Positions 1 to 13,290 are shown, counted from the stretch's first letter. The stretch is 64,000 bases of DNA from Prochilodus magdalenae (GCA_024036415.1 JAMWET010001275.1:1-64000); one strand, 5' to 3'. Numbers and translations are program-made. The notes: generated from the letters alone by a model not told the origin.

Positions 1-3000
1 TGTAGTCGTAGTTTGGTGGGTTGAATTTCTTCTTGTACGTTAAGACAAATGCGCAAGTGGTTATTTTGCCTATTCTTAACCTCCAGGTATGACATGCCGG
101 GCCTTCAGTCTGATAGGATCCGAATACCACGAGGTCACTTGGTGAACGTACCTAAGCCAAAATGACATAATCTATACAGCTCAGACTCACTTACTCCCGA
201 CCAAGTCGTCAATCAATATCTCTCATAACTGAGATCATGCTTTTTTTCCAATGATTCATTAACATATTCCCCATCACCGATTGGTGGGCACTCAGAGTTG
301 CCATCTGACGAGCTGTGATATATAGGCTTTGGCCAGTGCCAGACGGTAATAAATCAAATGTAAATGGCAGACTACAGGCCTTGATTTTGCTTTGCAATGG
401 CAGCTCTGAACTGTCCTGACGGGGCATCGTGGACGCTGGCCTCAGCAAATGGACTCTGTGAATTGCGGCACTTCAGGGGCGATAAGATAGAGACGTTCAC
501 AGTAAAAAGAAAGCCCCGGAAGCATCAGGCTGCGATGCCGAACATAGTCGCTTGCCATGCCTCTAGCTCTTTCGTGATTCCTCTCCTCGTGTTCAACCGT
601 CAGGACCTCGCCGGGCGTTTGTTATCAATTCCTGCATTTGTGGCTCTTCATAGCGGTACCGACCAGACTGTCCAAAGGCCCTGCCATGTCCTCACTCTCC
701 ATTTTCTCTCTCTCTCTCTCATCTGCCATCTCATCTCAGTCTTTCTCTTTCATCTTTTGCTAGCTGTTACTCGATTTTTCTTCAGTCAGTCGGGTCTTTC
801 TCCACTTTTCTTTTATTCTGGTCCTATGACCTAATACTCACCTTACTTGATTCCCTCTCACCTCCTCTCTTTCTCTTTACCTTTGCCTTCCTTAACCTTC
901 ACATTTTGCTTCTTCATTTCTTTTCTATTGCGTTGCTACGCATAAGTATCATTTGTTCTTGTCTCTCTTTCTCTTTCTTACTCTTCTCATTCTTACCTTT
1001 TCTTTTCTTCTTCTGCCTACTGCTCTGTTATCTCACCTTCTATTTGTTTTCTACCGTCCCTTCTCTTCCTCATCATGCTCAGGTGCGTTCTCATTTTTCA
1101 TTGTTTTACTTATCACCGTGTATTCGTCTCTCTTTGTGTTACCGAGCCTCCTTTCTATTTGTCCCCCATCTTATCATGCCCCATCCCTTTTTCCTTCGTC
1201 CAAAAAATCACTAGACCTCCACCCCCCCCCCCCGTCACTCCGTGCCGCTACAAAAAAAACAAAAACAACATGCACATACTTCTTCTGCTTCTTCTTCCTA
1301 TACTATTTTTGATGTTTTCTGTTTCTGTCTCTTTCTCTGTTTGTATGTTTCTCTTTCATTTCTTTTCGATTTCTCTTCTTTCTTTCTTCGTCACGCTCTT
1401 TCTTTCTTATTCAATAAAAAAAATTTGTTTTTTTCTGCCTCTTTCACCTCCATTTTTTAGCCCCTTATCCTTTTGCATGCTTCATCTCTCCTTCCCTGTT
1501 TTCTCTACATACTCTGCTGCCATTTCCTCACTTACCCCGTCCATCCTGACCTACCCACCCAAACCCCCCCGTGTCTGTATGACTCTCCAGTGTCTCCTGA
1601 CCTCCTCGCGCATCCACACGTCGCCAGGGCTCTGCGCGTACAACTTGACGACATCAAAACTATTTCTTTCTGACCCACTCTCTCCTCTCTTTCTTGCTTT
1701 TACCCTCTGCCGCTCGCATCCCCGAATCGTTCCATGCACATGCGGTCCGACCGTATACCTAGTTCTCAAGGCAGCAAACGCGGACGATTCACTGAAATGA
1801 GAGATAATGGCCAGGCGTCCATCGGCCGGCGCTAATAGCATCTGTGCATACGTGTGAAATCCCGGACGAATGGGGTTTAGGGATCGAAACTAACCACTGC
1901 CATATGTCGGGAGAGTAAGATTAAAGTCCCCGAAAAGCCTGCGATGTGTGCTGACTCAGGGGTATAAATCGTTCCTGCTGTCACATCAAAGCTAATTAAA
2001 TTCTCCTTCGTTTCTAAAAGGGGCTTATCTACTGCTCAATAGCTTGTTTGCGCCTACAAGCATAAAGGAATGTATTGGGTGAACTTTGTGTTCTGCACCT
2101 TATGAAGAGCAGAAAGGGGGAAAAAAGAGGACCTAATGAGCAAAAAAAGAGAGAGAAAGCAAAGTGCTGTAGCGCTCAGGGGATGAAAGAGGATGTGCTT
2201 TTGGCAGATTGGATCATGGATATCTCAGGGGAGAAATGAGAGGAGGGAAAATAAAAGTGCTCAGGACAAGATGATGGACTGTCACCAGACTAGAACAGTG
2301 ATCTACCCGATAGTTACATAAGAGCACCTCTTTCCTCTCCTTGTCTGAGGATCCAGGGCTTGACAGATAGAGGTTGATTCTGTTTATCTAAACAGAATTT
2401 TGAGTGTTTGTAAGTGATCTGCAATGCGTGCCTGACTTAAGTGTTAAACAGCACCTTTATGGGTCTAGCCTGCATTGCTTAAATGTGTCAGCTTACACTG
2501 TGCAACTACTACCTAATTCACTAACCCTGTAAAGGGTAAGTGTTTATTCCTAGTCCTGTTGCAAAATCCAAGTACAAGATTTGTCAGGCATTTTTATTCA
2601 ACCCTAAAAGCAATTACTATGTGGAGTTTGTTTGATAAAGTGTGAAGCTGTTTTTTTCGAGTCTGGTGAGCAAGAGAACTGGGCAAACAGGTCTCTTGGC
2701 CTCTTAAACTGGTGTTAGCTCGGTTCACTTCCAGCATATCTAGCACGTACTGGCCAGCCACATGTGTGAGAAAAAAGCTATAGGCTCCTGGTGCTGTGTG
2801 TGGTTGCATGATGGGTTCATTTTGTAACACGACTGCTTTGACTTGTTGCGTCCTTCCCTTTTCCGTGTTATGGCGGGGAAGCAAATTTTGTGGACGCCAA
2901 GAGACAGAATGCCAAACAGTCCCTGCTTCAGTGTTGAAAATAACAAAAGCAGTTGACGGATGTGAGCTTAGTGGCTATCATTTTTTCCTGGCGTTATGGC

Positions 3001-3149
3001 CTGGTGTATTAAGTTGTGATTCAAAGAATTACGCGATTGTGTATTGCTCGGGTCTCGGCCCATGTGGGCGACCGCGAGGGGGCTGACCTACCGAAGCTAT
3101 TGCTCCAGTGACATCCGGGAAGGCAGAGATCATTGACGGAGATAAAACT
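1..3149. other. unassigned left flank outside the inverted repeat
   Basis: No recognisable exon, RNA gene or transposon was found on either strand. The sequence does not continue the mirror symmetry that begins near 3,150: the bases beyond the matching point at 23,030 have no counterpart here. The most unusual part is the pyrimidine-rich stretch described separately. From known synteny the far side of tomm7 should carry hycc1 (FAM126A), but nothing like it is visible. This piece may come from elsewhere if the junction is a misassembly. Confidence 0.5.
690..1720. repeat. 1-kb pyrimidine-rich (T/C) low-complexity stretch
   Basis: The + strand is overwhelmingly T and C, with irregular runs of TCTT, CTTT and CTCTC and a C12 run at 1,222-1,233. 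It has no clear repeat unit. Overlapping open frames here are Ser/Leu/Phe-rich products of composition and are not genes. It could be a decayed (TC)n tract or poor base-calling through one. Confidence 0.7.
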
Positions 3150-4439
3150 CCTTCTTTGAGACACTTGAAAACATCAAATCAGCCGATAAGCAAAACATAC
3201 ATGTCCAGAGCTTTGCTCTGACTTTAGCATGTTTAAGGTGACTCCTCTCCATCACTAAGTACAAACAGCACTACTGTTGTGAAAAGTGCAATCTAGTTTC
3301 TTGCCTGATTGGAAGGGACTATACAGTTGATATGTGGCATCCTGACAGTTTGAGAAATAGCAGGGCTAGTGGACATAGGTCATACCAGGCAGTAGGAGGT
3401 TCTTATGCCTTGGGAGGAACTACTGCCAGGGTCTGCAACCGATCTGATAATTAGGATCAGATATCGGTTCTGGTATTAAGTTAGCTGGACCAGTCATCGG
3501 ATAATTAGGTTCCCCTAAATTTGTTTTTCAATGTGGTGCTATGCCATGTTTAGCATGTTTCTGGGTCCTGTAGATCTAACGTGGGACTGGTCGCACCTCA
3601 GCGAGCCTCAAACTGAGGTCCCTGCGATCACGACCAGTGTGCTTGAGGTGAACCACCAGTTTCCCCAGCAGAGTGGACTCACAGCAACAGTTTTAACTTA
3701 CAAACGGGTAATACATAAAGGGGCAAGGAGACAACTGCTGTGCTCACTTCTCAAATGAAAAGGGACCTCACTGTACTTCAGCTTAATCTTTACTAAGCAA
3801 TTTAGCAGTTTGTATCTGACATTAAACTTGCTTTCTCCTACCTGCACGTACATGTTATAATCTATACGGTTTACAACCACACTGACACTGCTCTTTACAC
3901 TTTGCACATGCATCATACGGTTTTTGCAGAATGTACTACTGTACTGTTTTACGACACTGTTTTTTTTGTCTATTTGTCTTGCACTACAATACCCCGATTT
4001 ACATTTATATTATGGTGGCAGTAGCAACCGAAAACGTTCCCACGTCCTTTTTCCCCAATCACCTTTTGTGGGCAGATAATGTTTTCTGCCTGCTCAACGG
4101 CGCTGAAATTGACTACCTATTTGTCAGCTTCAAATGTTTCATTCCACCCTAACCACTACAGCATATACAGACCCCAGCAGACTGTAAAGGGAATGCCCAC
4201 ACGCTTTATATCCTTCTCAGGGAACTTTGAACAGACATTGTTGATGTACATCTTGAAACAAGGCTGAAGCTGGCTTCCTTTTTACCTCTTCCCCCCAATC
4301 CAATATTCTGTTCCACCTTAAATGTCACAGTTTTTGCTCAGGTGTCAGAATGGTTAGCTGTGCACCACTTAAGATGTAGCACGTGAAAGGCCATCTTCAG
4401 CAGGAAACCATCCTCAGCACCCACATCTTGGACATGATT

Positions 4440-4560
4440 GTGGAAAACTTTAATTATTTTATTAATTTAATTATTAATTTAATAATTAACAATTTATTTT
4501 AATAATGATTAATCATTAATAACAATTAATATTACAATTATTTTAAAACTAAAAATAGAA
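4440..4560. repeat. AT-rich tract (ATTAATTA-like)
   Basis: The tract is almost pure A/T, made of TTAATTATTAAT-type motifs, and lies in the left arm. Its mirror copy is near 21,700-21,775, but the two differ in length. Confidence 0.6.
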
Positions 4561-6017
4561 TCTGCATTTCCTCCCTAACTAACATCACAACCCCAACAGC
4601 AACCTGTAAGCTGTGTCGCTGTATTCACTTTTCTGATGGCTGAAGCAGAAAAAATATTCAATAAAGTGCCACTTATAAAGTGCGAACAGCTCAAATAATC
4701 CTGGGACCTAATCCTTAGGGCTGTAAATGGACATGTAAAAACTGGAATTTTTCTTTTTTTTTTTTTTTTTTAACCCTGACTCTCTAATGCAAGACAATCA
4801 AGAAAAACAAAGAGCCAAAAAAATGCATCTATGGCATCTTTTATTATCTAGGACAGAATTAAAAATGATTTGTGGCACACAATCAGTTTAGCTAATATTA
4901 TTTTACAAGGGCTTGAATGGGTTCCTTGATTTTAGACTTGCCAGTATTAATCGCTAACAAACTGTTAGTCATTGGTAAAAAGATTTTACCACAATTTGCT
5001 TCTCAACGACTGATAAAAGGCTGCCCTCTATTCTGTTTTGTTTACTAGTAACTAAGGAACAGTTACAGAAGCAACAAACACTATCATAATAAGGAAGATG
5101 CCCTCACACTCTCACATAAACATCAAGTAGTACACAGCGTAGAAGTGTCACTACTCCCAGTATGAGAGGGGGACCAATGTGGGTCAGAAGGTGAAAGGAC
5201 AAGCGAACACTAAAACAAGTGGCATGGCAAACATTCTGGAAATGTGTAGGTTGATGTCTTCTGCTTCCTCTAGTGTATGTTTTAATTCTGCCATTGATGG
5301 GACTTTCCCTTCTGTCCACCATGGAAGTTTGACAAACATAAGCACAGTCTCGATCCAAGTACTACCGCCTCCTGACCGTAAGTTCACTCCTAAAGGAGCT
5401 GGGACAGGTAGACACTAAGGGACCCATTCCATAAGAATAAAGACAGTATAACCTTAAGAACTGTATGGTTTTTTTTAAATATATAATGTTTCAATATATG
5501 CCTAAACTAAGAGTCCTGACCAAACATGTTTCCACAAGAGCAATAAAAAATAGGTCTATGCTGGCATGAATGTCCACCGCAGTTGATATTAGCAACGCGC
5601 CCACATGGTTTGGGGTGGTTTTACATTTTGCGGTGTTGGTAGTTTCTGTGTAAATAACAGCTCCTTCTTACTTCACCTTTATTCAAGCAAACGGTGATAG
5701 TTTAAACATAAGGACTAAAAAGGACGCAAATCTTGGATTAAACACTTTTTTACATCATCATGGCCCAGTATAAAAGAGAACGGCTTTACACTCAGTTTGG
5801 AGCAGTAAAAACAGTCCAGCGCTTGCTGACGCGACCTCTGTAAAAACACAAAGCAACAATAGACAGCATAATCAGTTAGTCCTGCTACTAACCAGAGATG
5901 TTAGTACATTTGTAAAATCGGTACCAACCTGATTAATGACTTTCCACCAGCCAAAAAAACCCAACGGTAGGCATCACATGACCGTGGACAGCAGTAAATT
6001 TTAATATATTATATTTT

Positions 6018-8905
6018 AGGGTCCTAGCAACGTAGTGCAGGGACCCTACTTGTATTTATTAGGACTTTTTCTTCTTCTTGCTTCTTCTTATTTTATTATT
6101 CTTTTTCCTCGGCTGAAAACACGGTAGTAGAGCAAAAAACCGTAAGGCGTAGAGACACCAAACTTGGACATGAAGGTACAGTAGGGGTGAAATGGACTCA
6201 GCCACAAAGGAATGGCACCAACTGGCCTCAAGCGTGGTGCTATAGCAGTGGCCAAAACACGTTTTTGGACTATAACTCCTAAACCAAAATTTTGCCAGAC
6301 AAAACGACATTTGTCCATTTTCCCCATATTTCCTTGGGTCAAAACCTATCACTTTGCCATTTGGACCATTAAGCTCCCGCCTACTTAGATCTTTTTCTAA
6401 TTAGCATAATATGCAAAACCTACTTTTGCAAACTATAGTCTTAGGGTTTAAGCCCGAAAAATTCTGAAAAAAAAATCCAAAAAAAACACAAAAAAAAATT
6501 CTCTAGACACTGATCCTTAATAATTATCAAAAAACATGTTGACTTTTGTAAACAAAAATGGCCGCCATATGCAAATGAACCCTTTCGAGAAAAATTGCTT
6601 AATAATATAAAAAATTCTGTAACTCAAAACATGCTTCATCCAAAAAATTTGAAACTTTGGAAATTGGTTCCGGACATGATTCTGAGGTTGGCTTATCAAA
6701 TTTGGCGCATTTACATCCAATAGGGGGCGCTATAACTGCTACATAACTGTTTTCAAGCAGCAACCGCAAGTTCGATCGAGCTGAAACTTTGCACACTCCA
6801 AAATCTATGACACAGTCTATAAGTGAATCTTTAAGGACAATTTGATACATTAAAAAATTATGGACGCCATTTAGCCAATCAAGCGTTTCCGCAGGCATTT
6901 GATAGGCTTAACATAACAAGGGAACCAATCAGCCTGAAACTTCACTGGTATGTCTTTTGGAGGGACTTTGCAACAGCCAGTAAAATTTCAAAAAAGATTT
7001 GGGCGACTAGGTGGCGCTATTTTGGATAAAATCCGGTATATCTCATAGAAATTCCAACCTAATCTTAAACAAAATGCATTAACATCATGCACTGGACCTA
7101 TTACAAAACAACTTTGTAAATACAATTGTGTTACAAAAATGCATAGTTATTTTTTAATTCAATAAATGTTCAAAATGCTACTTTCGAACTAGTCCCTGGA
7201 TTTTTGGGACCACAGCCGTTCCAAAACTGGTCTTTAAAATACTCTGTGGAGTCTCTAGGTAAATAATTATCAAAAAAAAGTGACTTTTTGTACTTAACAT
7301 GGCTTCTATAAATCAACAAATCACTTCGGCCGTGGAATTTACAGCCTATATTGCTATAACTCCTCAGTCCTTTACTCAGATCAAACTCAGTATTTTACAG
7401 ACATGTGCCAACTGAGACTCTGATGAGATGTACAAAAATTGGTGCAGTTTTGGCCTTTAGGGGGCGCTATATCACCTTAAAAACACTTAAAATCACTAAA
7501 ATGCTTATTACATGTTATTACACAATGTATAGCCAAACATCTGATGTCATTTGATTCAGGTCTTATTCCTGCACAAAACTTTGTATTACATGTTGTGTCA
7601 GAAAATGGACTACTGCTCTGCTATTTTTACCTATTCGTTCGGAAATTACAGCTTATAAAACCAAGGGTTTTATAAGTTGTGGCGCTATTTGTTTGGAAAA
7701 TCAAGTATATCTCATATAAATTTCACCCTAATTGCAAATAAATGCATTACTTTTCATGCACTGGAGTGTTCCAAACAATTTTGCAAATCCACATTGTGTT
7801 AAAAAAATCCATAGTTATTGTTTAATCAATAAAATGTTTAAAAATGCTACTTTTCAAAACTAGTCCCTGGATTTTGATCAAAGCCATTCCAACTGGTCTC
7901 TAAAAATACTCTGTGGAGTCTCTAGGTAAATAATTATCAAAAAAAAGTTGACTTTTTTACTTGACATGGCTTCTATAAATCAACAAACCACTTCGGCCTT
8001 GGAATTTTACAGCTATTTCGTTACAAAACTCCTCAGCCATTACTTCAGACTGACTCAAAAAACTTTACAGGCATGACAAATCAAGACTCTGTTGAGATGT
8101 ACAAAGTTTGCTGCAGTTTGGCCTTTAGGGGGCGGCTATAGCACCTAAAAAACACTTAAAATCACTAAAAACGCTTATTACAATGTTATTACACAGTCTA
8201 TAGACAAACTCCTGATGTCATTTGATTCAGCTCTCAGTACTGCACAACTTTGTAATTACATGTTGTGTCGAAAATAGCTCTGCTATTTTCACGTATTTGT
8301 TTCAGAAATTTACAGCTTATAAAAGCAAGGGTCAAAGGTCCAAATCTCAATGAAACTTGGTACAAAAAAGTGTGTCTCAGGCCCCTGATCAATGCTTTCT
8401 GATTTTATTCTAAGGCCTTTAATCTCACTTCTTCTGCGTGCCACAATTGCTCCTCATGGCTATAAGGGCCTGTACACATAAGCCTCAGCTTCTATAATGT
8501 TAATAGACCACTGCTGATTTACTTTATGGTGAAATGAAGACCTGAAGATAACTCCCACTTCCTATAAGGTTTACCTCTCTGTCTGTAAACAAAGGTCCAA
8601 ACTGCTTTTAAGCCTTCTGAGGCCTCAAGGGTTTAAAACCAGCTGAACAGTTCTCAGTGGGGCTTCTACAACACTGAGCTGAAAGGTGAGATGTTCCTTT
8701 TTTGATAAATACAAACGAATGACATGGTTCCTATTTGACTTGATTTTTTTGCCTGAGCTGTTAAAACCTGTGTTATCTTTATAGATCTAGAAACAAGGTC
8801 CGAACTGCTTTACGGCCTTGTGAGGCCTGCTGGTCCAAAAGGCTTCAGTGGACTTATGACGTTGCTAGGGACCCTCAATTGCCGCTTGCGGCTATATTGT
8901 TTTTT
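6018..8905. mobile_element. unclassified 2.9-kb non-autonomous repeat element, left-arm copy
   Basis: The ends are related in inverted orientation: AGGGTCCTAGCAACGT at 6,018 and its near complement, CGTTGCTAGGGACCCT, ending at 8,876. A perfect palindrome, GCCGCTTGCGGC (8,881-8,892), and a poly(T) run follow. Inside are two tandem modules of about 668 bp (about 7,011-7,678 and 7,679-8,340), with matching landmarks such as GTGGCGCTAT and CTAGTCCCTGGA. GGGGGCGCTAT-like motifs recur at 6,722, 7,460 and 8,127. No transposase frame is visible. It resembles abundant non-coding elements in fish introns, but I cannot assign a superfamily. It lies in what corresponds to tomm7 intron 1. Confidence 0.6.
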
Positions 8906-11543
8906 TTTTTTTTTTTAATGTTTCTCAATAAGGATCACAGGATAGATTTTATGCAGTTCTGTCTCTGTAGTGCATATCATCATCAAAAGATCCAGAGAAT
9001 CTATGAAGAAATCTCTCCATGTGCAAGGCAAGGCTGAAAACCAATACTGAATACCTGTGACAATCCCTCAAAACGGAACTTACATTAAAAAACTGATATG
9101 TTTTTGTAATAAAAATAATTAAAACAGGCTTAGGAATATTTCGGAAAAAAACCCTGCCAATAAACAGCCAGTCCACTGCACCCATAAATGCAAGTTAAGA
9201 CTGTGCTATGCAAAGCAGAGGCCATCCAGAATTACCATGACTTTCCCTAGGCCAAAGATGATCTGAGATGGACTGGGGGGAAAGTGTTAAACTATGGTGT
9301 AATAAGCCAAATCTCACAATCTTTCTCAAAGAGGATTGATCGTCGTGTTGTTTTCCAGTCCAAAATAAGCAAATGACTATCACAACCATCACTAACACAA
9401 AGTTCGTTTGGAACATTTAGAATGAAGAGATACAACAATAAAACTAGTTTGCTGAGATAATTAACTCATTAGTTGAACCAGGACTGTAAGTCAGCCTACG
9501 ATCAGACTGCAGACATGTCAGATTTATTCTTCATCTCAGATCACCATCACAAACTGTCACCATGTCAAATTGAGGTTCAGAGCTCTTGGCCACTTTTCTT
9601 GAATCCCAGCACCCCCATCACTCTGGATCTGACATTGTCATTGCTTAGCCAGGGCAAAGCGTTGCAAACGACACTTTCTAATCTGATTTTTAATAGCTAG
9701 AGATTTTAGACTGAGAGCAATCTGTAAAAATCTGTTCGTAACTGCACGTCAAATCACTTTCAGGATGTGGTTTTTTGGATGTGATTTGATTGTGTTTTTT
9801 TTTGTTATTTTTTCCAGGATTCAGACGGCCCAAAAAATGAACCTGGATACAATCTGGAAATGGATTTGGGCTGGCAGTCTGAACACCATATTACCATATT
9901 CCGTTTAACCTTCTGTCATCATCATCATCATGATCACAACACCTAAAGGAATCCTAAGCATAGACCATCAATACACACACACAACATCCACACATACGCT
10001 TATTATCTCATATATATATGAATCTCCATCTAATACCTATGTCCTGAACACTAGTCAGAAGCACAGGGGATAATTTATGTCTGGGACCGTTTTCGTGTAT
10101 CAGGAGAACCTTCCCTCTGTCCTGTTCCAAAATGACCGTATCTAATCTCTGAGAAACTCCCATAAACGGAATCGGAAACAAAACATCCCGTTTGGGGGTC
10201 ATCTAAAGAAGTTCCTCCTCTTTTTGATGTCTGGGTTCCTCTCTTTCTTAATCTTTATTTCACTCACATTCATCAGGTATAACCGAACAATGAATTCGTC
10301 CCACCGGGCTTGGGAAGCAGATTGTCCATGTCCCTCCAGGCGTTATGGGTGAATCTCTATTTTGGCGAGGTTAATCTGCCCTCCAGAACTGGTTCCAGTT
10401 TATACCTTCTAAACTGTGTTTACACTTTAAAGGGGCGGTGGTGTGGAAATGTAGAAAACAGGTTGAGATTAAGTGCACTGTTGCTAGGCACATTAAACCG
10501 TGACTGGTGCATCAGCAAGTTATGCCACTTTCATAACCGCATGACCCTGATGAACACGATACTGCTGTTGGGGTGTTGGAAAACTAGTAGCTAGTATAGG
10601 GTTCCATGGGTGGAATCAGGGAGCGCTGATAACCCCTGGACAGACATGCGAGTTCTGTTGCTCTCTAAAGCAGATTAACAGCGTACACGAGAGCTCAACA
10701 GCAGCATTGTTGTTTTCGATTGATTTTGACTGATATTTCCAAAGGATAGTTGGATGATGTATTTTTATCATACCCTGGAAGAGCAGCACGTTCAGCTAAT
10801 GCTGATTTACAGCACTGTGAAATATACAAACAAGGTTTAACGTTCTTGGTTTCTTTAGTCTACAAAGATATACGTCTTTGACATTGGCAAAAAGGTTCAT
10901 GAAATTATATTATCAGAACTGGTGTCCCGTACATTGGTGCATTCCGAGGTAAACATTTAAAGCTTCCACTACGAACATGTGTTTACTGTCGGAGTTCTGT
11001 ACTGGAATCCTCTTTGGTGCAATTATAGGATATTAGAGGCAACAATGTCCAAGCAGGAAACAGCGTATATCACAAACACCCAAAACAGTTCCCTTTCCAG
11101 CATATAATAGAAAGCTAGTGATGGAAAGATCAGTTTAGTTCCACACGTCCTGTCATTTTTCAACCAAATTTAGATTTAATGAAATTTCAAATGTCATTAG
11201 TTTAAAGCTGGCCCCCAACGGTGGCTGTTGATGTCCTCATTTTCTAGATATCCGAGAGGTCATCTGAATGAATCACCTATCTGATCCACATAGGACCAGG
11301 TATGAAACTGAACTGTACTGCAAGTATAAAGCTTTGTGTTGCAGAACAGCTCTTAAAAAGATCAGATCTGTGTCACATAAAAGAATCACGATTTTTGTAC
11401 CCACTTCATCATGCTAATATGTACGTAGCCATAATGACTGAAATCCGGCGCTATGTGTTCACACAGTGCTGAAAAAACCCACAAACACGTGTTAACTTAA
11501 TAACGAGTAATTATAAACACAGGCCCCGGTCTCTTAACAGGAG

Positions 11544-11558
11544 GGCGCCCCCTAGCGG
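11544..11558 (-). promoter_or_regulatory. CTCF-like motif, left-arm copy
   Basis: The minus strand reads CCGCTAGGGGGCGCC, one mismatch from the vertebrate CTCF core consensus CCACNAGGGGGCGC. Its mirror copy at 15,022-15,036 is identical. No occupancy can be inferred from sequence alone. Confidence 0.4.
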
Positions 11559-11784
11559 CGTGGACGGAACATAGCGCAAAGGAGGAAGGCCCTAGGACTA
11601 ACTACAACCTTGTAAACAAGCGCGTTTATTCGCGGTGTAAATTGGAGTCATTCAACGTAATAGGTGAAACAGAACGTAACGGTTATTTCAAATACGAAGA
11701 CCCGTACACGGAACCGGACACAACTGGACACCGGTACTCGAGAAGCAAACGAAGCTAAGACTAGCATCTTTTCCTGAATTTTTA

Positions 11785-11875
11785 GTTCCACCTTAAAAGG
11801 TTCAAGTTGCGGCCGCATTTCCTGCAAGGCGAGGCGGGGCCAGGACAGTCACTGCGGCACTATTTAAGGTGGAAC
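11785..11875. mobile_element. short GC-rich MITE-like unit with inverted ends, left-arm copy
   Basis: Ends GTTCCACCTTAAAA and TATTTAAGGTGGAAC face each other about 90 bp apart around a GC-rich core. The same TTTAAGGTGGAAC-type end occurs at 4,311, 14,790, 21,888, 56,573 and 63,990, so it is a dispersed family. No target duplication is clear. Confidence 0.45.
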
Positions 11876-12124
11876 GGAGAATTCACAGGAAGCAGCTAGC
11901 TAACAAGAAGCTATGCGTAACGAAATGTCTGTTGTAAAAACACTATGATACTAAACCCTAAAATGAACCGAATCACTTAAGACATGTTGGTACCAAACCA
12001 AACAATCTTACTCAGCCCTCACTTTAAAACCATAAAGCATTTTAACGGCTGTCAGAGAGCACACATGCTAGCTAGCAGGCTAACTAACTCGAGCTAGCCC
12101 AGCGTTTGAATAAAGTTACTACAC

Positions 12125-12230
12125 AGGTAAAGGACAATTGGGGATGAACCCCACCGAATAACGAACTGGCCCACACTGGAAGGGACCTGCATGCAGCCGG
12201 TGTTTGGTCTCTTTGCTCAGGTTTGGCAAT
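12125..12230 (-). pseudogene. tomm7: tomm7 exon 1, duplicated reverse copy in left arm (frame-broken)
   Basis: The minus strand carries a second version of the exon found at 14,348-14,458. The TOM7 core QFVIRWGFIP is readable in it, but the start codon is ATT instead of ATG, extra bases break the frame before the core, and the splice donor reads CCTGTGTAG instead of CCTGGGTTAG. At most differing positions one arm keeps the base that the conserved protein requires while the other arm is broken. That is expected of two noisy reads of one exon more than of two evolving copies. No exon 2 or 3 follows it on this strand, so even if real it could not make the protein. Confidence 0.75.
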
Positions 12231-13274
12231 GTCTGCGCTGATATGGGGAGTTTCAGACTTCTCTTGCTTGTTTAGCAGCGGCCGGCGTGAAGGGGACAGA
12301 AGGGAGGAAAAACGGACAGGACCACGCATGCCGTAAAGCCAAGGCTGTTTTGCGACACTCGGACGAAACAGGAGTGCTGTCATGTAGCGCTCCCTGGCGA
12401 CCACGCTAGTAGAAAAGGCATCCAGGATGCTCCCCTATTCGCCTATGTCGTGCCACTAAGAAAGGTCATGACTTTTTCTGCTTCCTAAAGAGAACATTAT
12501 TATGTCTAAATTGTAAGCCTTTTTATATTCAGGCCAGGAGCTGCACGACTCTATGTCTTATCATTTAGTGCTCTGGGGTTGGAAGATACTGCTGTGTCAG
12601 TGCAACTATGTAGGGAGTAGGAGAGTCATTGCTAGAAAAGTGACACTGAATGGGGTTAGATTAAGAATTATAGATGAAATTGGTAGTTGTAAATGGCTGC
12701 AATGGTGTTACAGTATTATGCCGTTTTCTTGCATGCATCCAGACACTGAGGGTGATTATCATTCTTGTGTGCTTTTATCAGCATGTACCACAGCTCTTTC
12801 ACCAACCCATCAAAATGCCTGCAAAATTAAATGATCAACATGTAAACAAAAAAATACAGGGTTTTACATACAGGAGTGGTTTGAGATCAAATGCTTAGTT
12901 CGGGAAGAACGTACCAAGCTAGAGCCGTTCACAGTGATGGTATTTAAGCGGCAGCCTGAAACGTCCTGACATAAAAGTTAGTCATGAAAATATTGACTGA
13001 TGCCTTTGGGGGGGGGGGGATACTATTTGGGGAGAGCAGATTTCCAATAAACATATTTCTTATAATAAAGTGGCTGTATTTGTGTTGCAGACATTGTGAT
13101 CCCTTGTTCCCACCACCTCCACTAAATTTCATTAAATGTCACATTAAATTACTCTGAGTAGTTTAATCACTCAAAAAATGTAAATATGTATTATTTATAG
13201 TATTATTTGATTATTAGGACAGTACTTCTAGGGGACAATAATCTATTAAAATAGGAGTCTTTTAAAAGCTAAAG

Positions 13275-13290
13275 TTTTCAGGTGCTGAAC
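13275..13290. other. spacer at the centre of the giant inverted repeat
   Basis: Sixteen bases, TTTTCAGGTGCTGAAC, separate AGCTAAAG from its complement CTTTAGCT. Symmetry continues outward through AATAGGAG / CTCCTATT and beyond. The centre lies about 1.06 kb upstream of the tomm7 start codon in the right arm. Confidence 0.9.

Larger units (their letters stand above)
3150..13274. repeat. left arm of a giant inverted repeat (about 10.1 kb)
   Basis: Read in reverse complement, this arm matches 13,291-23,030 along its whole length. Matching landmarks are 3,175 with 23,000; 6,020 with 20,330; 8,900 with 17,570; 9,473 with 17,003; 11,550 with 15,030; 12,230 with 14,348. The sum of paired coordinates drifts gradually from about 26,560 at the centre to 26,175 at the edge. 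Many small indels therefore separate the arms, not one large one, and this arm is about 380 bases longer. It contains a reverse-strand copy of tomm7 exon 1. It is either a real inverted duplication or a fold-back assembly artefact. Confidence 0.93.

Noticed and set aside
397..1800. Overlapping open frames in the pyrimidine-rich region as membrane proteins
   Set aside because: Leu/Phe/Ser richness follows from T/C composition. Frames overlap in all phases and no conserved motif is seen.
9473..9700. Open frame beginning MNQDCKSAYDQTAD, also at 16,557-17,003 on the other strand, as a gene
   Set aside because: It is mirrored in both palindrome arms but of different length in each, breaks at indels, has no domain and lies in tomm7 intronic repeat sequence.
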